The notes beneath the pieces are model-generated. The model was not told where the DNA came from and ran no database searches. It saw only the letters and a list, made by a program, of their open reading frames with translations. A program made the translations under genes and the position numbers. Positions 19,620-29,340 of a stretch of 64,000 nt of DNA are shown in pieces (within the stretch, counting starts at the first letter, position 1; each line of letters begins with the position of its first letter). Source of the stretch: Enterovibrio nigricans DSM 22720 (GTDB lineage Bacteria > Pseudomonadota > Gammaproteobacteria > Enterobacterales > Vibrionaceae); assembly GCF_900167155.1 (NCBI RefSeq), contig NZ_FUXU01000002.1:1-64000 (forward strand). Reading direction: 5' to 3'.

Positions 19620-20486
19620 TTAGCCGAATTTCACTGTTTTCTGAGGCTTGTTTGGCGCATCAGATTTCAGGTAAATGTTCTGATAGCAGTAGTTGGTTGC
19701 TTCAATGAAGCCTTCAACGCTACCACAGTCAAAACGTTCACCTTTGAATTTATAAGCAAGAACACAGCCACTCTGTGCTTGTTGCAGCAGGGCATCAGTG
19801 ATTTGAATTTCCCCGTTCTTACCTGGCTCGGTTTTTTCAAGAATCTCGAAAATATCAGGTGTCAGGATATAACGGCCAATGATGGCCAGATTGCTCGGTG
19901 CAGTACCTGGCTCAGGCTTTTCAACCATGTTGTCAACGCGGAACAGGTCGTCCTTAATCTCCTGACCAGAAATCACACCGTACTTGTGAGTTTCATCTTC
20001 TGGCACTTCTTCAACGGCAACAATTGAACAACGGAACTGTTTGTATAGCGCGACCATTTGCGACAGTACGCCGTCGTTTTTGTTCACACATAAGTCATCC
20101 GCGAGTACAACGGCAAACGCCTCGTCACCCACCAGTTCACGGCCGGTCAGTATCGCGTGACCCAAGCCTTTCATTTCTTTCTGGCGAATGTAGGTGAATG
20201 ATGCCGCATCGATCGTGGCGCGGATGTCTTCTAGCAGTTCTTCCTTGTTAGTACCGCTGATTTGATGTTCCAATTCGTAGTTTTTATCGAAGTGATCCAT
20301 CAAGGTGTTCTTACCACGGCCAGTAACAATGCACATGCCGTTAATGCCCGCTTCCAATGCTTCGTCAACACCGTACTCAATAAGCGGTTTGTTCACGATT
20401 GGCATCATTTCCTTCGGCATAGACTTGGTGGCAGGTAGGAATCGCGTACCGTAGCCCGCTGCAGGGAATAAACACTTCTTAATCAT
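19620..20486 (-). CDS. galU: UTP-glucose-1-phosphate uridylyltransferase
   Basis: Makes UDP-glucose from UTP and glucose 1-phosphate in the cytosol. 288 residues, near the usual 290-302. The nucleotide-binding start PAAGYGTRFLPATKSMPKEM and the later GVISGQ and VEKPEPG segments are characteristic. It directly follows the exopolysaccharide operon on the same strand (173 bases apart), and UDP-glucose would feed the starter sugar of that polymer. In V. cholerae, as I recall, it is next to the QstR-like gene, which here lies 20 kb away. A hairpin terminator follows. Confidence 0.97.
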   Translation of the reverse strand: MIKKCLFPAAGYGTRFLPATKSMPKEMMPIVNKPLIEYGVDEALEAGINGMCIVTGRGKNTLMDHFDKNYELEHQISGTNKEELLEDIRATIDAASFTYIRQKEMKGLGHAILTGRELVGDEAFAVVLADDLCVNKNDGVLSQMVALYKQFRCSIVAVEEVPEDETHKYGVISGQEIKDDLFRVDNMVEKPEPGTAPSNLAIIGRYILTPDIFEILEKTEPGKNGEIQITDALLQQAQSGCVLAYKFKGERFDCGSVEGFIEATNYCYQNIYLKSDAPNKPQKTVKFG

Positions 20487-20659
20487 CAGGTATCCTTAAC
20501 TATTACATCCAACTAACTGGAATGGGTGTAAAAAACCTTAGGCAAGCGCATGATATCATTATCTGTTTACTTTTTGTCTAATTATCTCAGTACCCACACA
20601 TCAGACCTTTGTCCGACATAAGGCAACAGGGATCAATGAGCTGCCTTGCTTTTTTAATA

Positions 20660-21961
20660 TTATCCCACAGGAATAAAGCCAAGTCGCCGTTTGACGGCAT
20701 AAAGGGCCAGCAGGTTCTGCGTTGATACACCAACTGTTACTGCAATTGCTGCGCCCATCGTCCCCATGTGGACCGTCAGTAGATAGAGCAGTGTCAGGGT
20801 AAAGATTCCCGAAAACACCGTGATGTTTCGCATGTCCTGCTCATGACCGTACATGGTCAATAAAAAACCGACTGATCCTGTGGTGACGTTGACCCCTTGA
20901 CCAATCGCGAGAACTATTAGGAGAGAACTGGCTTGTGCAAACTGTTCGCCAAACAGTGACATGATGACGTCAGGCCAAATCAGTATCACACCCAGAACCG
21001 GTAGCGAAATCATGGCCATCAATCGGGTAGAAAATTGAGCAAGCGTCTTCAGTTGCTCGATTTGTCCCGAATGGTAAAGGGCTGAAAACCGAGGCGCAGC
21101 GACAAAATTGACCACCATCAGCATAAAGCTAATAAGCAACGATGTGCGCTGTGCTGCTGAGAATAGCGCCACATCGTCTGACGTGCTGAACACCCCAACC
21201 ACGACGATGGATGCCCAAGGCAGAGCTTGGCCAGTCGCTGAAATAAGCCATAAGCTGGGGAGTGATTGCCAAAGTGCTGGCATGGCTCGGTTTCTGATAT
21301 CGAATTTATGTCCAGGCATGCGAAGCCACAGCCATAGCCCGATAAGGACGGTTATCGCCGATACCACGAGATAGATACGTGCCGCGGTATCGGCCGTTGC
21401 CACATCCTTGGGCAACATCAATAAAACAGGCAGTGCGAGCACGGTGACACCCAATTGCATTGAACATACGGCAGCAATGACTTTACGGGCAGCTTGTAAG
21501 GCATAACCGTTTAATAAATACAGGGTGATAAAGGGAATTGTGATGGCAAAACACTGCAACACAGGGGTGAAGTCGGGCTTGTTGAATACAGACTGTGCTA
21601 GCCAAGGGGTGATGCAGTAAACCAACAACCCTACCGCGAAGGAGGCCGGCACAGTGGCAAGGTAGGCGTTGGAATAAACTTGATTAGTTGTTGAAATATC
21701 AGCGTACGCGCGGCCGATAAAGCGCAGCAGGGCATTGTCCATTCCTAGTAGACAAAGGGTGCCAAGCATGGTTGTTAATCCTAACCCCAGAAAGAAGTAA
21801 CCGGACTCGGTGGGGCCAAGGATTCTGGCGACGACAATACTGAGAAGAAAGGCAGCACAGGCTGATAAAACACGGAAAATACCCGCAAGTCCTGTATGAA
21901 ACAAAAGCTGTTTACGCTCAGGCGATAATTGTTGATAGCGGTTGATTAGCGGCGAAATCAC
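20660..21961 (-). CDS. oligosaccharide flippase, Wzx/MATE family
   Basis: An inner-membrane protein of about 433 residues with about 12-14 hydrophobic segments, of the polysaccharide-biosynthesis (MVF/MATE) type, with RILGPTESGYFFLG near the N-terminus. It would move lipid-linked repeat units across the inner membrane. It is the last gene of the exopolysaccharide operon, before galU. The GTG at 21961 (8 bases after the previous stop) is preferred; the frame is open to a TTG at 22021, but that would overlap the permease gene by 52 bases. Function is from family and context; the transported unit is unknown. Confidence 0.82.
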   Translation of the reverse strand: MISPLINRYQQLSPERKQLLFHTGLAGIFRVLSACAAFLLSIVVARILGPTESGYFFLGLGLTTMLGTLCLLGMDNALLRFIGRAYADISTTNQVYSNAYLATVPASFAVGLLVYCITPWLAQSVFNKPDFTPVLQCFAITIPFITLYLLNGYALQAARKVIAAVCSMQLGVTVLALPVLLMLPKDVATADTAARIYLVVSAITVLIGLWLWLRMPGHKFDIRNRAMPALWQSLPSLWLISATGQALPWASIVVVGVFSTSDDVALFSAAQRTSLLISFMLMVVNFVAAPRFSALYHSGQIEQLKTLAQFSTRLMAMISLPVLGVILIWPDVIMSLFGEQFAQASSLLIVLAIGQGVNVTTGSVGFLLTMYGHEQDMRNITVFSGIFTLTLLYLLTVHMGTMGAAIAVTVGVSTQNLLALYAVKRRLGFIPVG

Positions 21962-21969
21962 GAGACGGC

Positions 21970-23691
21970 CTACCAAGGAAACATAATGGGCACCAAGACG
22001 ATAACGCCTAGCCCATAGCAAAGAGATAAAGGTAGCCCTGCTTTTAAATAATCAAGAGGCTTGTAGCGTCCTGCAGAGTACACCATGAGATTGGTTTGAT
22101 AGCCAAACGGTGACAGAAAGCTCGCGCTGGCAGCAAATGCTACCGTCATAATAAAGGGCAAGGGATTGGCATCAAACTGGTTGGCAATTGCAAGGCCGAT
22201 TGGAAAGGAGATGGCGGCGGCAGCATTGTTGGTAATGAGCTCGGTCATCAACCAAGTAGCAAGATACAAAATCATCATAGCCTCTAGTGGGCTGCTATTT
22301 TGCCCTACGTCCAAAATACGTTCGGCTATGTTGTCAGCAAGGCCCGTCAGGCTGATGGCCTGAGCCAGCCCTAACGCAGAGCCTACCACCAGTACCAGCT
22401 CAAAGGGAAAGCGTCGGCGAAGTTCATGGATCGACGTCAATTTTGTGGCGATAGCTACAGCCAGTAAAACAATGAGACCTTTATATAACGGCAGTACATT
22501 CGTCAGGCTGGCAGCCAACGCAGCTAACGCACCAAAGCAAAATAAGAAAGACTTTGAACGATCTAGGGATGCCGAATGTTCCCGATTTCCCACGACCACG
22601 AAATTTTGGCTGACATTGCTATGGGAGAAAAAATCATCGCCTACGGCCAGAATTAACAAATCGCCACCACGAAGTCGAATTTGTCCCAAGCCCCCATGTA
22701 TTCGATGATCACCGCGCTTTATTGCAACGACAGCTGCACCGAATTGGGTTCTGAAATTGAGCGACTTAATCGTCTTTCCTGACACCATGGCATGAGGTGT
22801 CACGACCACATCGACAAGATTGCTGTCTCGTGTGTGCGTGTGTTCAGTAAAGAGAGAAAGCCCTGCAAAGTTGGCGAGCAATGTCGTGGCATTGATGTCT
22901 CCAGAGAAAACAAGCGTATCGCCACCTTCTACTGGCTCAGAGGGTGATACCGGAGAAATTACCCTGTGATGTCGGATAATTTCCACCAAAAAAAGTCGCT
23001 CTAAATGCCTCAGGCCGATGGCTTCGATAGTTTGCCCTATAAGCGGAGAATCAACAGCGACTTGCGCTTCCAGAAAGTAGTTTTCGGCGTCTGTTTGTGT
23101 GCCTTCTTTCCGTCCCGGAAGGACGCGAAGTGAAATCAATACAATGATCGCCAGCCCCATCAAAAATAATGGCACTCCCACAAGGCTGAAATCGAAGAAC
23201 CCCAGCTCTGGCAGGCCAGCGCTTAGGGTGAAGCCGTTGACCAGTAGGTTCGTTGATGTCCCGATTAGCGTCATGGTGCCACCCAAAATGGCGGCATAAG
23301 ACAACGGGATGAGCAATTTACTGGAAGTGTGCGGGCTGCTCGCCAAGCGTTGCATCAAGGTCGACACGACGGCTGTGTTATTGATGAGAGCGGATAAGAG
23401 TCCGGCAGATAACGTGGTTTTTAGGGTGACACTATGAAGGTTTCCTTTTGTGCACCAAGTACCTAGCTGTGCAACCAAGGTTGTTCGTTCCAGCACCACT
23501 GACACCAAGACCAAAAGCACTAAAACGATGAGTGCGGGATTGACGAAATTGGAAAAAAGCTGCTCGGCGGGGACGATGTCCAGCAACAGTAGCGCAATAA
23601 AAACAGTGCCAAACACCAACGCAGGCCTAAGTTCTGTGAATAACAGCGTTACTAGCAGAAACAAGATCAGTAGTCCTACAACCCACGTCAT
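21970..23691 (-). CDS. SLC13-family permease with two TrkA-C domains, probable sulfate importer
   Basis: 573 residues: hydrophobic segments to about 195, a soluble middle part with two TrkA-C/RCK-C-like units (about 205-375, for example VDSPLIGQTIEAIGLRHLE), and further membrane segments to the end. NNTAVVSTLMQ and TNNAAAAISFPIG are the paired NNT-type signatures of the SLC13/DASS fold. Such SLC13/TrkA-C proteins are often annotated as sodium/sulfate symporters. Here it sits in an operon with cysD, cysN and a sulfotransferase, which makes sulfate the best guess. It starts 3 bases after the stop that the upstream glycosyltransferase would have in its repaired frame. Confidence 0.78.
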   Translation of the reverse strand: MTWVVGLLILFLLVTLLFTELRPALVFGTVFIALLLLDIVPAEQLFSNFVNPALIVLVLLVLVSVVLERTTLVAQLGTWCTKGNLHSVTLKTTLSAGLLSALINNTAVVSTLMQRLASSPHTSSKLLIPLSYAAILGGTMTLIGTSTNLLVNGFTLSAGLPELGFFDFSLVGVPLFLMGLAIIVLISLRVLPGRKEGTQTDAENYFLEAQVAVDSPLIGQTIEAIGLRHLERLFLVEIIRHHRVISPVSPSEPVEGGDTLVFSGDINATTLLANFAGLSLFTEHTHTRDSNLVDVVVTPHAMVSGKTIKSLNFRTQFGAAVVAIKRGDHRIHGGLGQIRLRGGDLLILAVGDDFFSHSNVSQNFVVVGNREHSASLDRSKSFLFCFGALAALAASLTNVLPLYKGLIVLLAVAIATKLTSIHELRRRFPFELVLVVGSALGLAQAISLTGLADNIAERILDVGQNSSPLEAMMILYLATWLMTELITNNAAAAISFPIGLAIANQFDANPLPFIMTVAFAASASFLSPFGYQTNLMVYSAGRYKPLDYLKAGLPLSLCYGLGVIVLVPIMFPW

Positions 23692-23694
23692 ACA

Positions 23695-24743
23695 CTAGCT
23701 GCCGTAAATCATAATAAGTGCAGTGCGTTGTTTCTCCGCGCTGAAGGTGTCATTGATAGCTTCTAAAGCCTGTTGATAATCGGGATGATTGGGACGACGA
23801 CAAAAGTTCACGATTTGTTTCGCCATAGCCTCGGGCGTGCTGACCATGAAGGGGTAACGCATGTTTTGAGTCGCACCGATGATGCGTAAACCATCGGAAT
23901 GTTCAGTTTAGCAGCCTCCAATAGCGTAAGCGGCATCCCTTCCCACGCGGCGGTGTGCAGGTACAAATCGGCATCGTTGAGACGTTGCATCAATTGGGTG
24001 TGGGGGATCATGCCGGAGACCTCAATGCCTGCGTCCAAAAGTTTTTTTTCCATTTCGGGGGGGCCGCCTCCAAGCCAATGCAGCGTGATGTTTCTCCCTT
24101 CCGGATACAGCTTGAGGTTGATCAGAGTATTCAGTAAAAAATCGGGGTCTTTTTGCGGGGAAATACGACCAACCACCACCACGGAATATGGGCCATTGCC
24201 ATTTTGTTTTGGGGCGATACCCGAGGCGAAAGATATCGAGTCGATCTCAGCGTAGTTGTTAAGGTGGTACGCTTTTTTGGCACCTAATTCTTGCGCTAAT
24301 TCGCACTCCCTGTTGCTGCATCCAGCGACAATATCAATGCGCGATAACCCAATGGTTTCAAGCCTCATGTAGATTCGCTGCATGAAAGGAGAAATGTCGC
24401 GTCGTTCGAAGGCATAGCAGTGTGGGGTATAGACAATTTTTGCGTTTCCCCTTGGTAGATACCGCCCAAGAAAGCCAGCAAAGCTTGAATGCAAATGGAT
24501 AATGTCAGGTTGAGTTTGTAGTACGACTTTTCTCGCGTGGATGAAAAAAGAGAGCAAACTCCCTTCAACCGTTTGTACTTCACTGAATAGTTCTTCAAAA
24601 GCCAAGTCAATGTCATCGTTTGGGCGTTTTCGCGCGAGCAAAAGGTGACGAATGGGGTCTTCAGCTGTTGAGCGAACGTAGCTGCAAAGGGCGGTTTGAA
24701 TGCCTCCGCCGAATGCTTCGGTGATATGGAGTACGGTTCTCAT
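23695..24743 (-). CDS. glycosyltransferase family 4 (GT-B), 3' end frameshifted
   Basis: Would add a sugar to the lipid-linked repeat unit at the inner face of the membrane. The GT-B fold signs are VVVVGRISPQKDP (start of the second domain) and the EX7E motif in EGMPLTLLEAA. ATG 24743 overlaps the sulfotransferase stop by one base (TGATG). The frame as it stands ends early, at a TGA near 23782, after an atypical tail of about 30 residues. The other frame, open from about 23890 to a TAG at 23695, gives IGATQNMRYPFMVSTPEAMAKQ, a normal GT4 end. Adding one T to the T run at 23888-23890 joins them. The product therefore lacks its normal last 65 residues. Sugar donor unknown. Confidence 0.78.
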
Positions 24744-25555
24744 CACTGTCCCCATTTATTCTTAAATGCATTTCTCTCATATTCACTGTAGATGGCTTGA
24801 TACAATGGCGCATCGTACAAATGAAACAATTTTTCAAAAGGATAGGTGCGTTTGAACTGGTGGTAGAGTTCGGAATACCATTTGTTCGTCGAATCATTGC
24901 TGGTGGTCAGGACGAAATCAGGCGCTGACAGGAAAGAAGACAAAGCGTCAGCAGAGTCATTAATTGCTTCACACTTCATTAAGAGCACATCTCGGCCTCC
25001 CTCCGTCATTGTCCAGTAAGGGCGAGAGGGATCGTGAACATGCTGAAAAATATCGATATTAAATTGACGTTTTAACTCTCTGTCGAACCAATCTGTGAAG
25101 TAATCCAGTTTGATTTGACTATCAAAAGCCTGAAAGAGGTGCGCCAGTGTTTTATCAATATCGCCGTGAATGGCCTCATTTTTCTTCCCGGCGACAAACT
25201 GAATGTGCACGTCCTGAAAAAAGCGAGAGACCACGGTTGCGACAGGATCCCTAACCAAGGAGATGATCTTGAGCGTCTCTCTTTTTTGAAGAATGCGCCG
25301 TCGATGGGCCAGTGCCAGTTTATAGCCCGTCCTGACATGCCAATCGAAAAAACAGGCAACGTCTTTAGTATTGCGGTACATCTGGAATTCTTCGTTGTCG
25401 TCAAAAGTGTGGATGTGCCAGCTTGGGATGTGCGCCTGCTCCAGCGACGCTTCAATGGAGGACGAGCCGACTTTTCCCATTTGGTAGACCAACACAAAAC
25501 ACGGATCTTTCAATCGTTGGTCGAAGGCTTTTTGTCGGGAAAGACTCGCTATCAT
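24743..25555 (-). CDS. P-loop sulfotransferase family protein
   Basis: A 270-residue soluble protein with the two PAPS-binding parts of sulfotransferases: a 5'-phosphosulfate loop, YQMGKVGSSSIE (about 24-35), and a 3'-phosphate region, SLVRDPVATVVSRFF (about 99-113). It overlaps the Wzy-like gene by 4 bases and the next glycosyltransferase gene by one base, so it is tightly coupled to both. Together with cysDN in the same operon this supports sulfation of the polysaccharide. The exact acceptor (repeat unit on lipid carrier or nucleotide sugar) is not shown. Related capsular-synthesis proteins are annotated with this same fold. Confidence 0.82.
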   Translation of the reverse strand: MIASLSRQKAFDQRLKDPCFVLVYQMGKVGSSSIEASLEQAHIPSWHIHTFDDNEEFQMYRNTKDVACFFDWHVRTGYKLALAHRRRILQKRETLKIISLVRDPVATVVSRFFQDVHIQFVAGKKNEAIHGDIDKTLAHLFQAFDSQIKLDYFTDWFDRELKRQFNIDIFQHVHDPSRPYWTMTEGGRDVLLMKCEAINDSADALSSFLSAPDFVLTTSNDSTNKWYSELYHQFKRTYPFEKLFHLYDAPLYQAIYSEYERNAFKNKWGQ

Positions 25556-26781
25556 GATTTCTCCTTGGTGTGATGACGATGCACGGAAACAGACGTTCTG
25601 ATGAAGGCGGCTTTTTGAGGAACCGGAGACAAGGTTTCGACGCGGGTATTAACGAAAAATGGCAACAGGAACATCAGCATTATGGTGCTGTTCACTGCGA
25701 CAAACAGCACCATAGCGAGAATGTAAACGGACAATAAAAAGGCCACGGGGTTTTGGAACCTTTGTTGGTAAAGCCGTCGTGTACCCAGCAAAAAACCGCC
25801 AATAAGGATTAACAAACCAACGGTGCCATACTCAATACCCACGTCTAGCACAAAGTTATGGGTGTAAATTGCCAAGTTTGGATTGAGAAAGAAGGGTTAT
25901 AGGTAATCGGGCAGCATTTTGGGTCCGACGCCTATCCAAGGGTGCGAGAGGAAAAGCTCAAAACCATTAGCCAATAACAATTTGCGCCACAATTCCGAAT
26001 CCCACTGTGCTTTATTCTGGTCGGCAAAAAGCACGTCATATTGATTGAATTCGATCGCATCGAGAAAAGGCTGAGCTCCCCACGTATACCAAAACGAAAA
26101 GAGAATCAGCGCAAGACTTGCGATTGAGAACAGAAGTACCGTTTGAACATGATGCTGTTGCTTCGCGGAAAGTGGACGGCAGAATAGGTAATCTGCTAGC
26201 AGAATGGCTGCTACTCCAAACATGGCTTTGCGTTCGCCTGACATCAGGAGTAAGACGAAAGCAACCGTGAGAAAAACGTAACTAAACCGAATTTGGTGGC
26301 GCATAACGTAAAGCATGGCGAAACAAAAACCGAAGAAATACTTGGTGTTTTCAAGGTGTTTGAAGTCATTGAATTCTGGCTGACTCAGGTGCCAAATTGC
26401 GGTGTAGCAAGCCCCGCCAAAAGCATACAAGGCAACGAGAGACAAAAATCGTGGTGAGGCGAGCAGATTCTCTTGATGTAAGACCCCAAGAAACGCAGCG
26501 ATAGAAAGCCACTGAACCATCTCGATAAGGATACGCAGTGTGGGTACGTTGTTGTACAAGCCGCAGAGAAAAATATAGATAACGAACACAAGAATAAAGC
26601 CAGATGCTTTCGTTGTGCTGTGTAACAGCTTTCCTCTGATAGTGGAGATAGCCAACAGGCCAATCGAAATGATCCCCAGCAAATCTGCGAAATATAATTC
26701 GACATTCGCCACGGACACTCGCAGTGGGATAAAAAAAAGTATCACGGCGAATGCCGCCAGGTGCTCCCGCGGCCTAGCCAT
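25552..26781 (-). pseudogene. Wzy-like polymerase / O-antigen ligase family protein with an in-frame stop
   Basis: A membrane protein of about 409 codons with some 10 hydrophobic segments. The first part (25897-26781, 294 residues) ends ...GVGPKMLPDYL and stops at TAA (25897-25899). Reading on in the same frame gives a further 108 residues, including IYTHNFVLDVGIEYG, the H-N-x-x-L motif of the Wzy_C family. So one gene appears interrupted by a single stop, most simply a changed Tyr codon. It overlaps the glycosyltransferase before it by 8 bases and the sulfotransferase after it by 4, so operon structure is intact. In a Wzx/Wzy operon the polymerase is the most likely role. Confidence 0.78.
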
Positions 26782-27862
26782 TGATCAGCCTTTTATATGT
26801 CTTGTAATACTGCGTTCTAAACGTTTGGAGTGTAAAGCGCTGACAACGGGAGACCGCATACTCGGCGGCATTGTGATACGTCGTGGGCTGGGTACACAGT
26901 GCCCGTATTTCTACTGCCAATTCGTCATCATCACCCACATCAAACAGGTACGCGTCGTTACCTATCACCTCTTTCATTCCGTCAACGCGAGTGGCAAGAA
27001 CCGGCACTCCGGCAGCCATCGCCTCGACGGCTGCCAAGCCAAAGCCTTCCACCGTCGAGCTTTGAACATAGAGGGTCAAAGAATCTAAAAAAGTGGGGAT
27101 GTCCTCTTGAACACCATGAAAAAAAACGCGTTGCTCAAGCCCCAGCGTCTTTACCAATTGCCGATATTCGTCTTTACGATCGCCATCACCAGCGAGATGA
27201 AGTTCATAGTTATTCGGCAACCTGCTTAATGCACGAATAAGGGTAGGGTGGTCTTTGTAAGCATGGAAACGGCCAACCATACCAATCTTAATCGTGGCAT
27301 TGTCTTCGGGGGGCTGTTTGGGTTGCAGTGAAAACTTGGTCAGATCTACCCCATTGAAAATCACTTCATAGTGCTTTTTCCAACATGGCACAAATGACTC
27401 AAGTGCTTGTTTAACTTGGTCAGTAATGCACACTGTGACGTTGTATCGCCAATAGAGAAAAACCTCGAAGGGTTTGAGCCAGATGTGGTCACGCCGCCGG
27501 TTATGTGTGGCGTGTTCGGTCTGAATGCGTTTTTTTCCAAATGCTGCCAGCGCGAGATAGTTTGACGGGAATAGGTGGCCATGGATTAAATCCGGCCATC
27601 GAAGTAGCTGCCACTTCTCTTTCAATGAGAGAGAGCGCCATACAAAGCAGCTAATTCCTTGCGCTTCCAGTTCTTGCTTAAAGTCATTGTCATCATCAAG
27701 CGTGATCACGCGAATTTCATAACCCGCAGGTGGTGGTAACACGAGATCAATCACAAAGCGTTGTGCGCCACCATTACGCGAAAGATCGTTAATGATGTGC
27801 AGAACCTTCGCGGTCGTCAGTGCCACTTTTTCTTTGTTTGCTGGGAGAGTCACTGTATTCAC
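26774..27862 (-). CDS. glycosyltransferase family 4 (GT-B)
   Basis: A 362-residue cytosolic glycosyltransferase. The first domain holds HIINDLSRNGGAQRFV (acceptor side), the second begins IGMVGRFHAYKDHPTL, and the donor-site EX7E motif is in EGFGLAAVEA. It starts 13 bases after cysN and overlaps the Wzy-like gene by 8 bases. With the starter transferase and the other GT4 enzyme it gives at least three sugar-adding steps, so the repeat unit could be a trisaccharide. Donor and linkage unknown. Confidence 0.85.
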   Translation of the reverse strand: MNTVTLPANKEKVALTTAKVLHIINDLSRNGGAQRFVIDLVLPPPAGYEIRVITLDDDNDFKQELEAQGISCFVWRSLSLKEKWQLLRWPDLIHGHLFPSNYLALAAFGKKRIQTEHATHNRRRDHIWLKPFEVFLYWRYNVTVCITDQVKQALESFVPCWKKHYEVIFNGVDLTKFSLQPKQPPEDNATIKIGMVGRFHAYKDHPTLIRALSRLPNNYELHLAGDGDRKDEYRQLVKTLGLEQRVFFHGVQEDIPTFLDSLTLYVQSSTVEGFGLAAVEAMAAGVPVLATRVDGMKEVIGNDAYLFDVGDDDELAVEIRALCTQPTTYHNAAEYAVSRCQRFTLQTFRTQYYKTYKRLING

Positions 27863-27875
27863 ATTTCGCCCCGAG

Positions 27876-29285
27876 TCAGTCGATGGGTTTGGTTTCCCAT
27901 TCGGGATAGTGCTCTCGAATAAAGCGGTTTAACGCAATTTCGGCGTCTGAGTATTGTCGTTGGACTTTTTCTTGTTCCGACGTCCGAACGGCTTCTACCA
28001 TGCCAGCCGCCACGGTGATATTGGTCAGGCGGTCTATCACGATAAATGCCCCGGTTTTACGGATATCGGCATAGTTGTCAGCGGCTACGTCCGCATTGAC
28101 ATGGAGTTCAATCAAACCAATTTCATTCAGCGCGAGTGTTGTTGCCGGTTGCGTTTCAAAGGTATTGATATCAATTTTGTGTGCGATGCTGCTGATACGT
28201 CCGGTGACGCTGTGCGTCGCGAATTTAAAGTCGTAGTCGTGCTGCACTTTTAGTGCATCTTGAGACATCCAGACCAAAGACGCCGTAAACCGATCAGACA
28301 GTTTGGGCGCAGTGTCAGGGTGTGCCAGCATATCGCCGCGAGAGACATCAATGTCATCTTCCAGTGTCACTGTGATTGCGTTGTTTGGCGCAACACTGTT
28401 GAGGTCGCCATCGTAGGTCACAATACGGCTGACTTTGCTTTGCTGTCCGGATGGCAGTGCAACGACAGTATCGCCTTGGCGCAAAATCCCTGAAGCGAGT
28501 GTCCCGCAGTAGCCGCGAAAGCCGTCGTTAGGTCGATTTACAAATTGGACGGGAAAGCGCATGTGTTCAAGATCCTGATCGCGGCTGATCGCTACCTCTT
28601 CAAGTAAAGACATGAGTGATCCGCCTTGATACCAATCCATTTTCTCACTGACAGACACGACGTTGTCGCCTTCAAGTGCGGAGATAGGCACGTAGTGGAC
28701 ATCGTTGATCCCCAATTGTTCGGCCATGGATTGATAGTCTGCCTTGATCGACGCAAACACCTTTTCACTGTAATTGACGAGGTCCATTTTATTTATAGCG
28801 ACAACGATATGACGGATCCCAAGCTTGCTGACAATGTAGCTGTGTCTGCGCGTTTGCGTCAGTAAGCCTTTCCGCGCATCCACCATCACAATGGCAAGTT
28901 CACAGTTCGACGCGCCTGTTGCCATGTTGCGGGTGTACTGCTCATGTCCAGGGCAATCTGCAATGATAAATTTGCGCTTTTCAGTGGAAAAATAGCGGTA
29001 GGCGACATCAATGGTGATGCCTTGCTCTCGCTCAGATTGGAGGCCGTCCACGAGTAATGCGAGATCGAGAGCATCCCCCGCGTTTCCAACGCGTGCATTG
29101 TCTTTATGTAGCGATGACATATGATCTTCAAAGATCAGTTTGGTGTCGTAAAGCAAGCGGCCGATCAGCGTCGATTTACCATCGTCAACACTGCCGCAGG
29201 TGAGAAGCCTCAGCAGATCTTTATTTTCATGCTGGTGGAGATAAGCTTCAATGTCCGTCGCAATAAGCGCTGAACTGTGGCTCAT
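27876..29285 (-). CDS. cysN: sulfate adenylyltransferase subunit 1 (GTPase, CysN type)
   Basis: With CysD it activates sulfate to adenosine 5'-phosphosulfate, and GTP hydrolysis drives the reaction. 469 residues, as in stand-alone CysN (about 475). GTPase motifs are present: GSVDDGKSTLIGRL near residue 35, DCPGHEQYTRNM, and NKMDL. There is no C-terminal APS kinase domain, so it is not a CysNC fusion. It follows cysD by 55 bases and precedes a glycosyltransferase gene by 13. Its place inside a polysaccharide operon, not a cysteine operon, suggests a dedicated copy for sulfation. Whether the genome has a second cysDN cannot be seen. Confidence 0.95.
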   Translation of the reverse strand: MSHSSALIATDIEAYLHQHENKDLLRLLTCGSVDDGKSTLIGRLLYDTKLIFEDHMSSLHKDNARVGNAGDALDLALLVDGLQSEREQGITIDVAYRYFSTEKRKFIIADCPGHEQYTRNMATGASNCELAIVMVDARKGLLTQTRRHSYIVSKLGIRHIVVAINKMDLVNYSEKVFASIKADYQSMAEQLGINDVHYVPISALEGDNVVSVSEKMDWYQGGSLMSLLEEVAISRDQDLEHMRFPVQFVNRPNDGFRGYCGTLASGILRQGDTVVALPSGQQSKVSRIVTYDGDLNSVAPNNAITVTLEDDIDVSRGDMLAHPDTAPKLSDRFTASLVWMSQDALKVQHDYDFKFATHSVTGRISSIAHKIDINTFETQPATTLALNEIGLIELHVNADVAADNYADIRKTGAFIVIDRLTNITVAAGMVEAVRTSEQEKVQRQYSDAEIALNRFIREHYPEWETKPID

Positions 29286-29340
29286 GAGTCACTCCTTGTG
29301 CAGACAAGCGAAATTCTAAATATTTTCTAAATGAGGCTTT

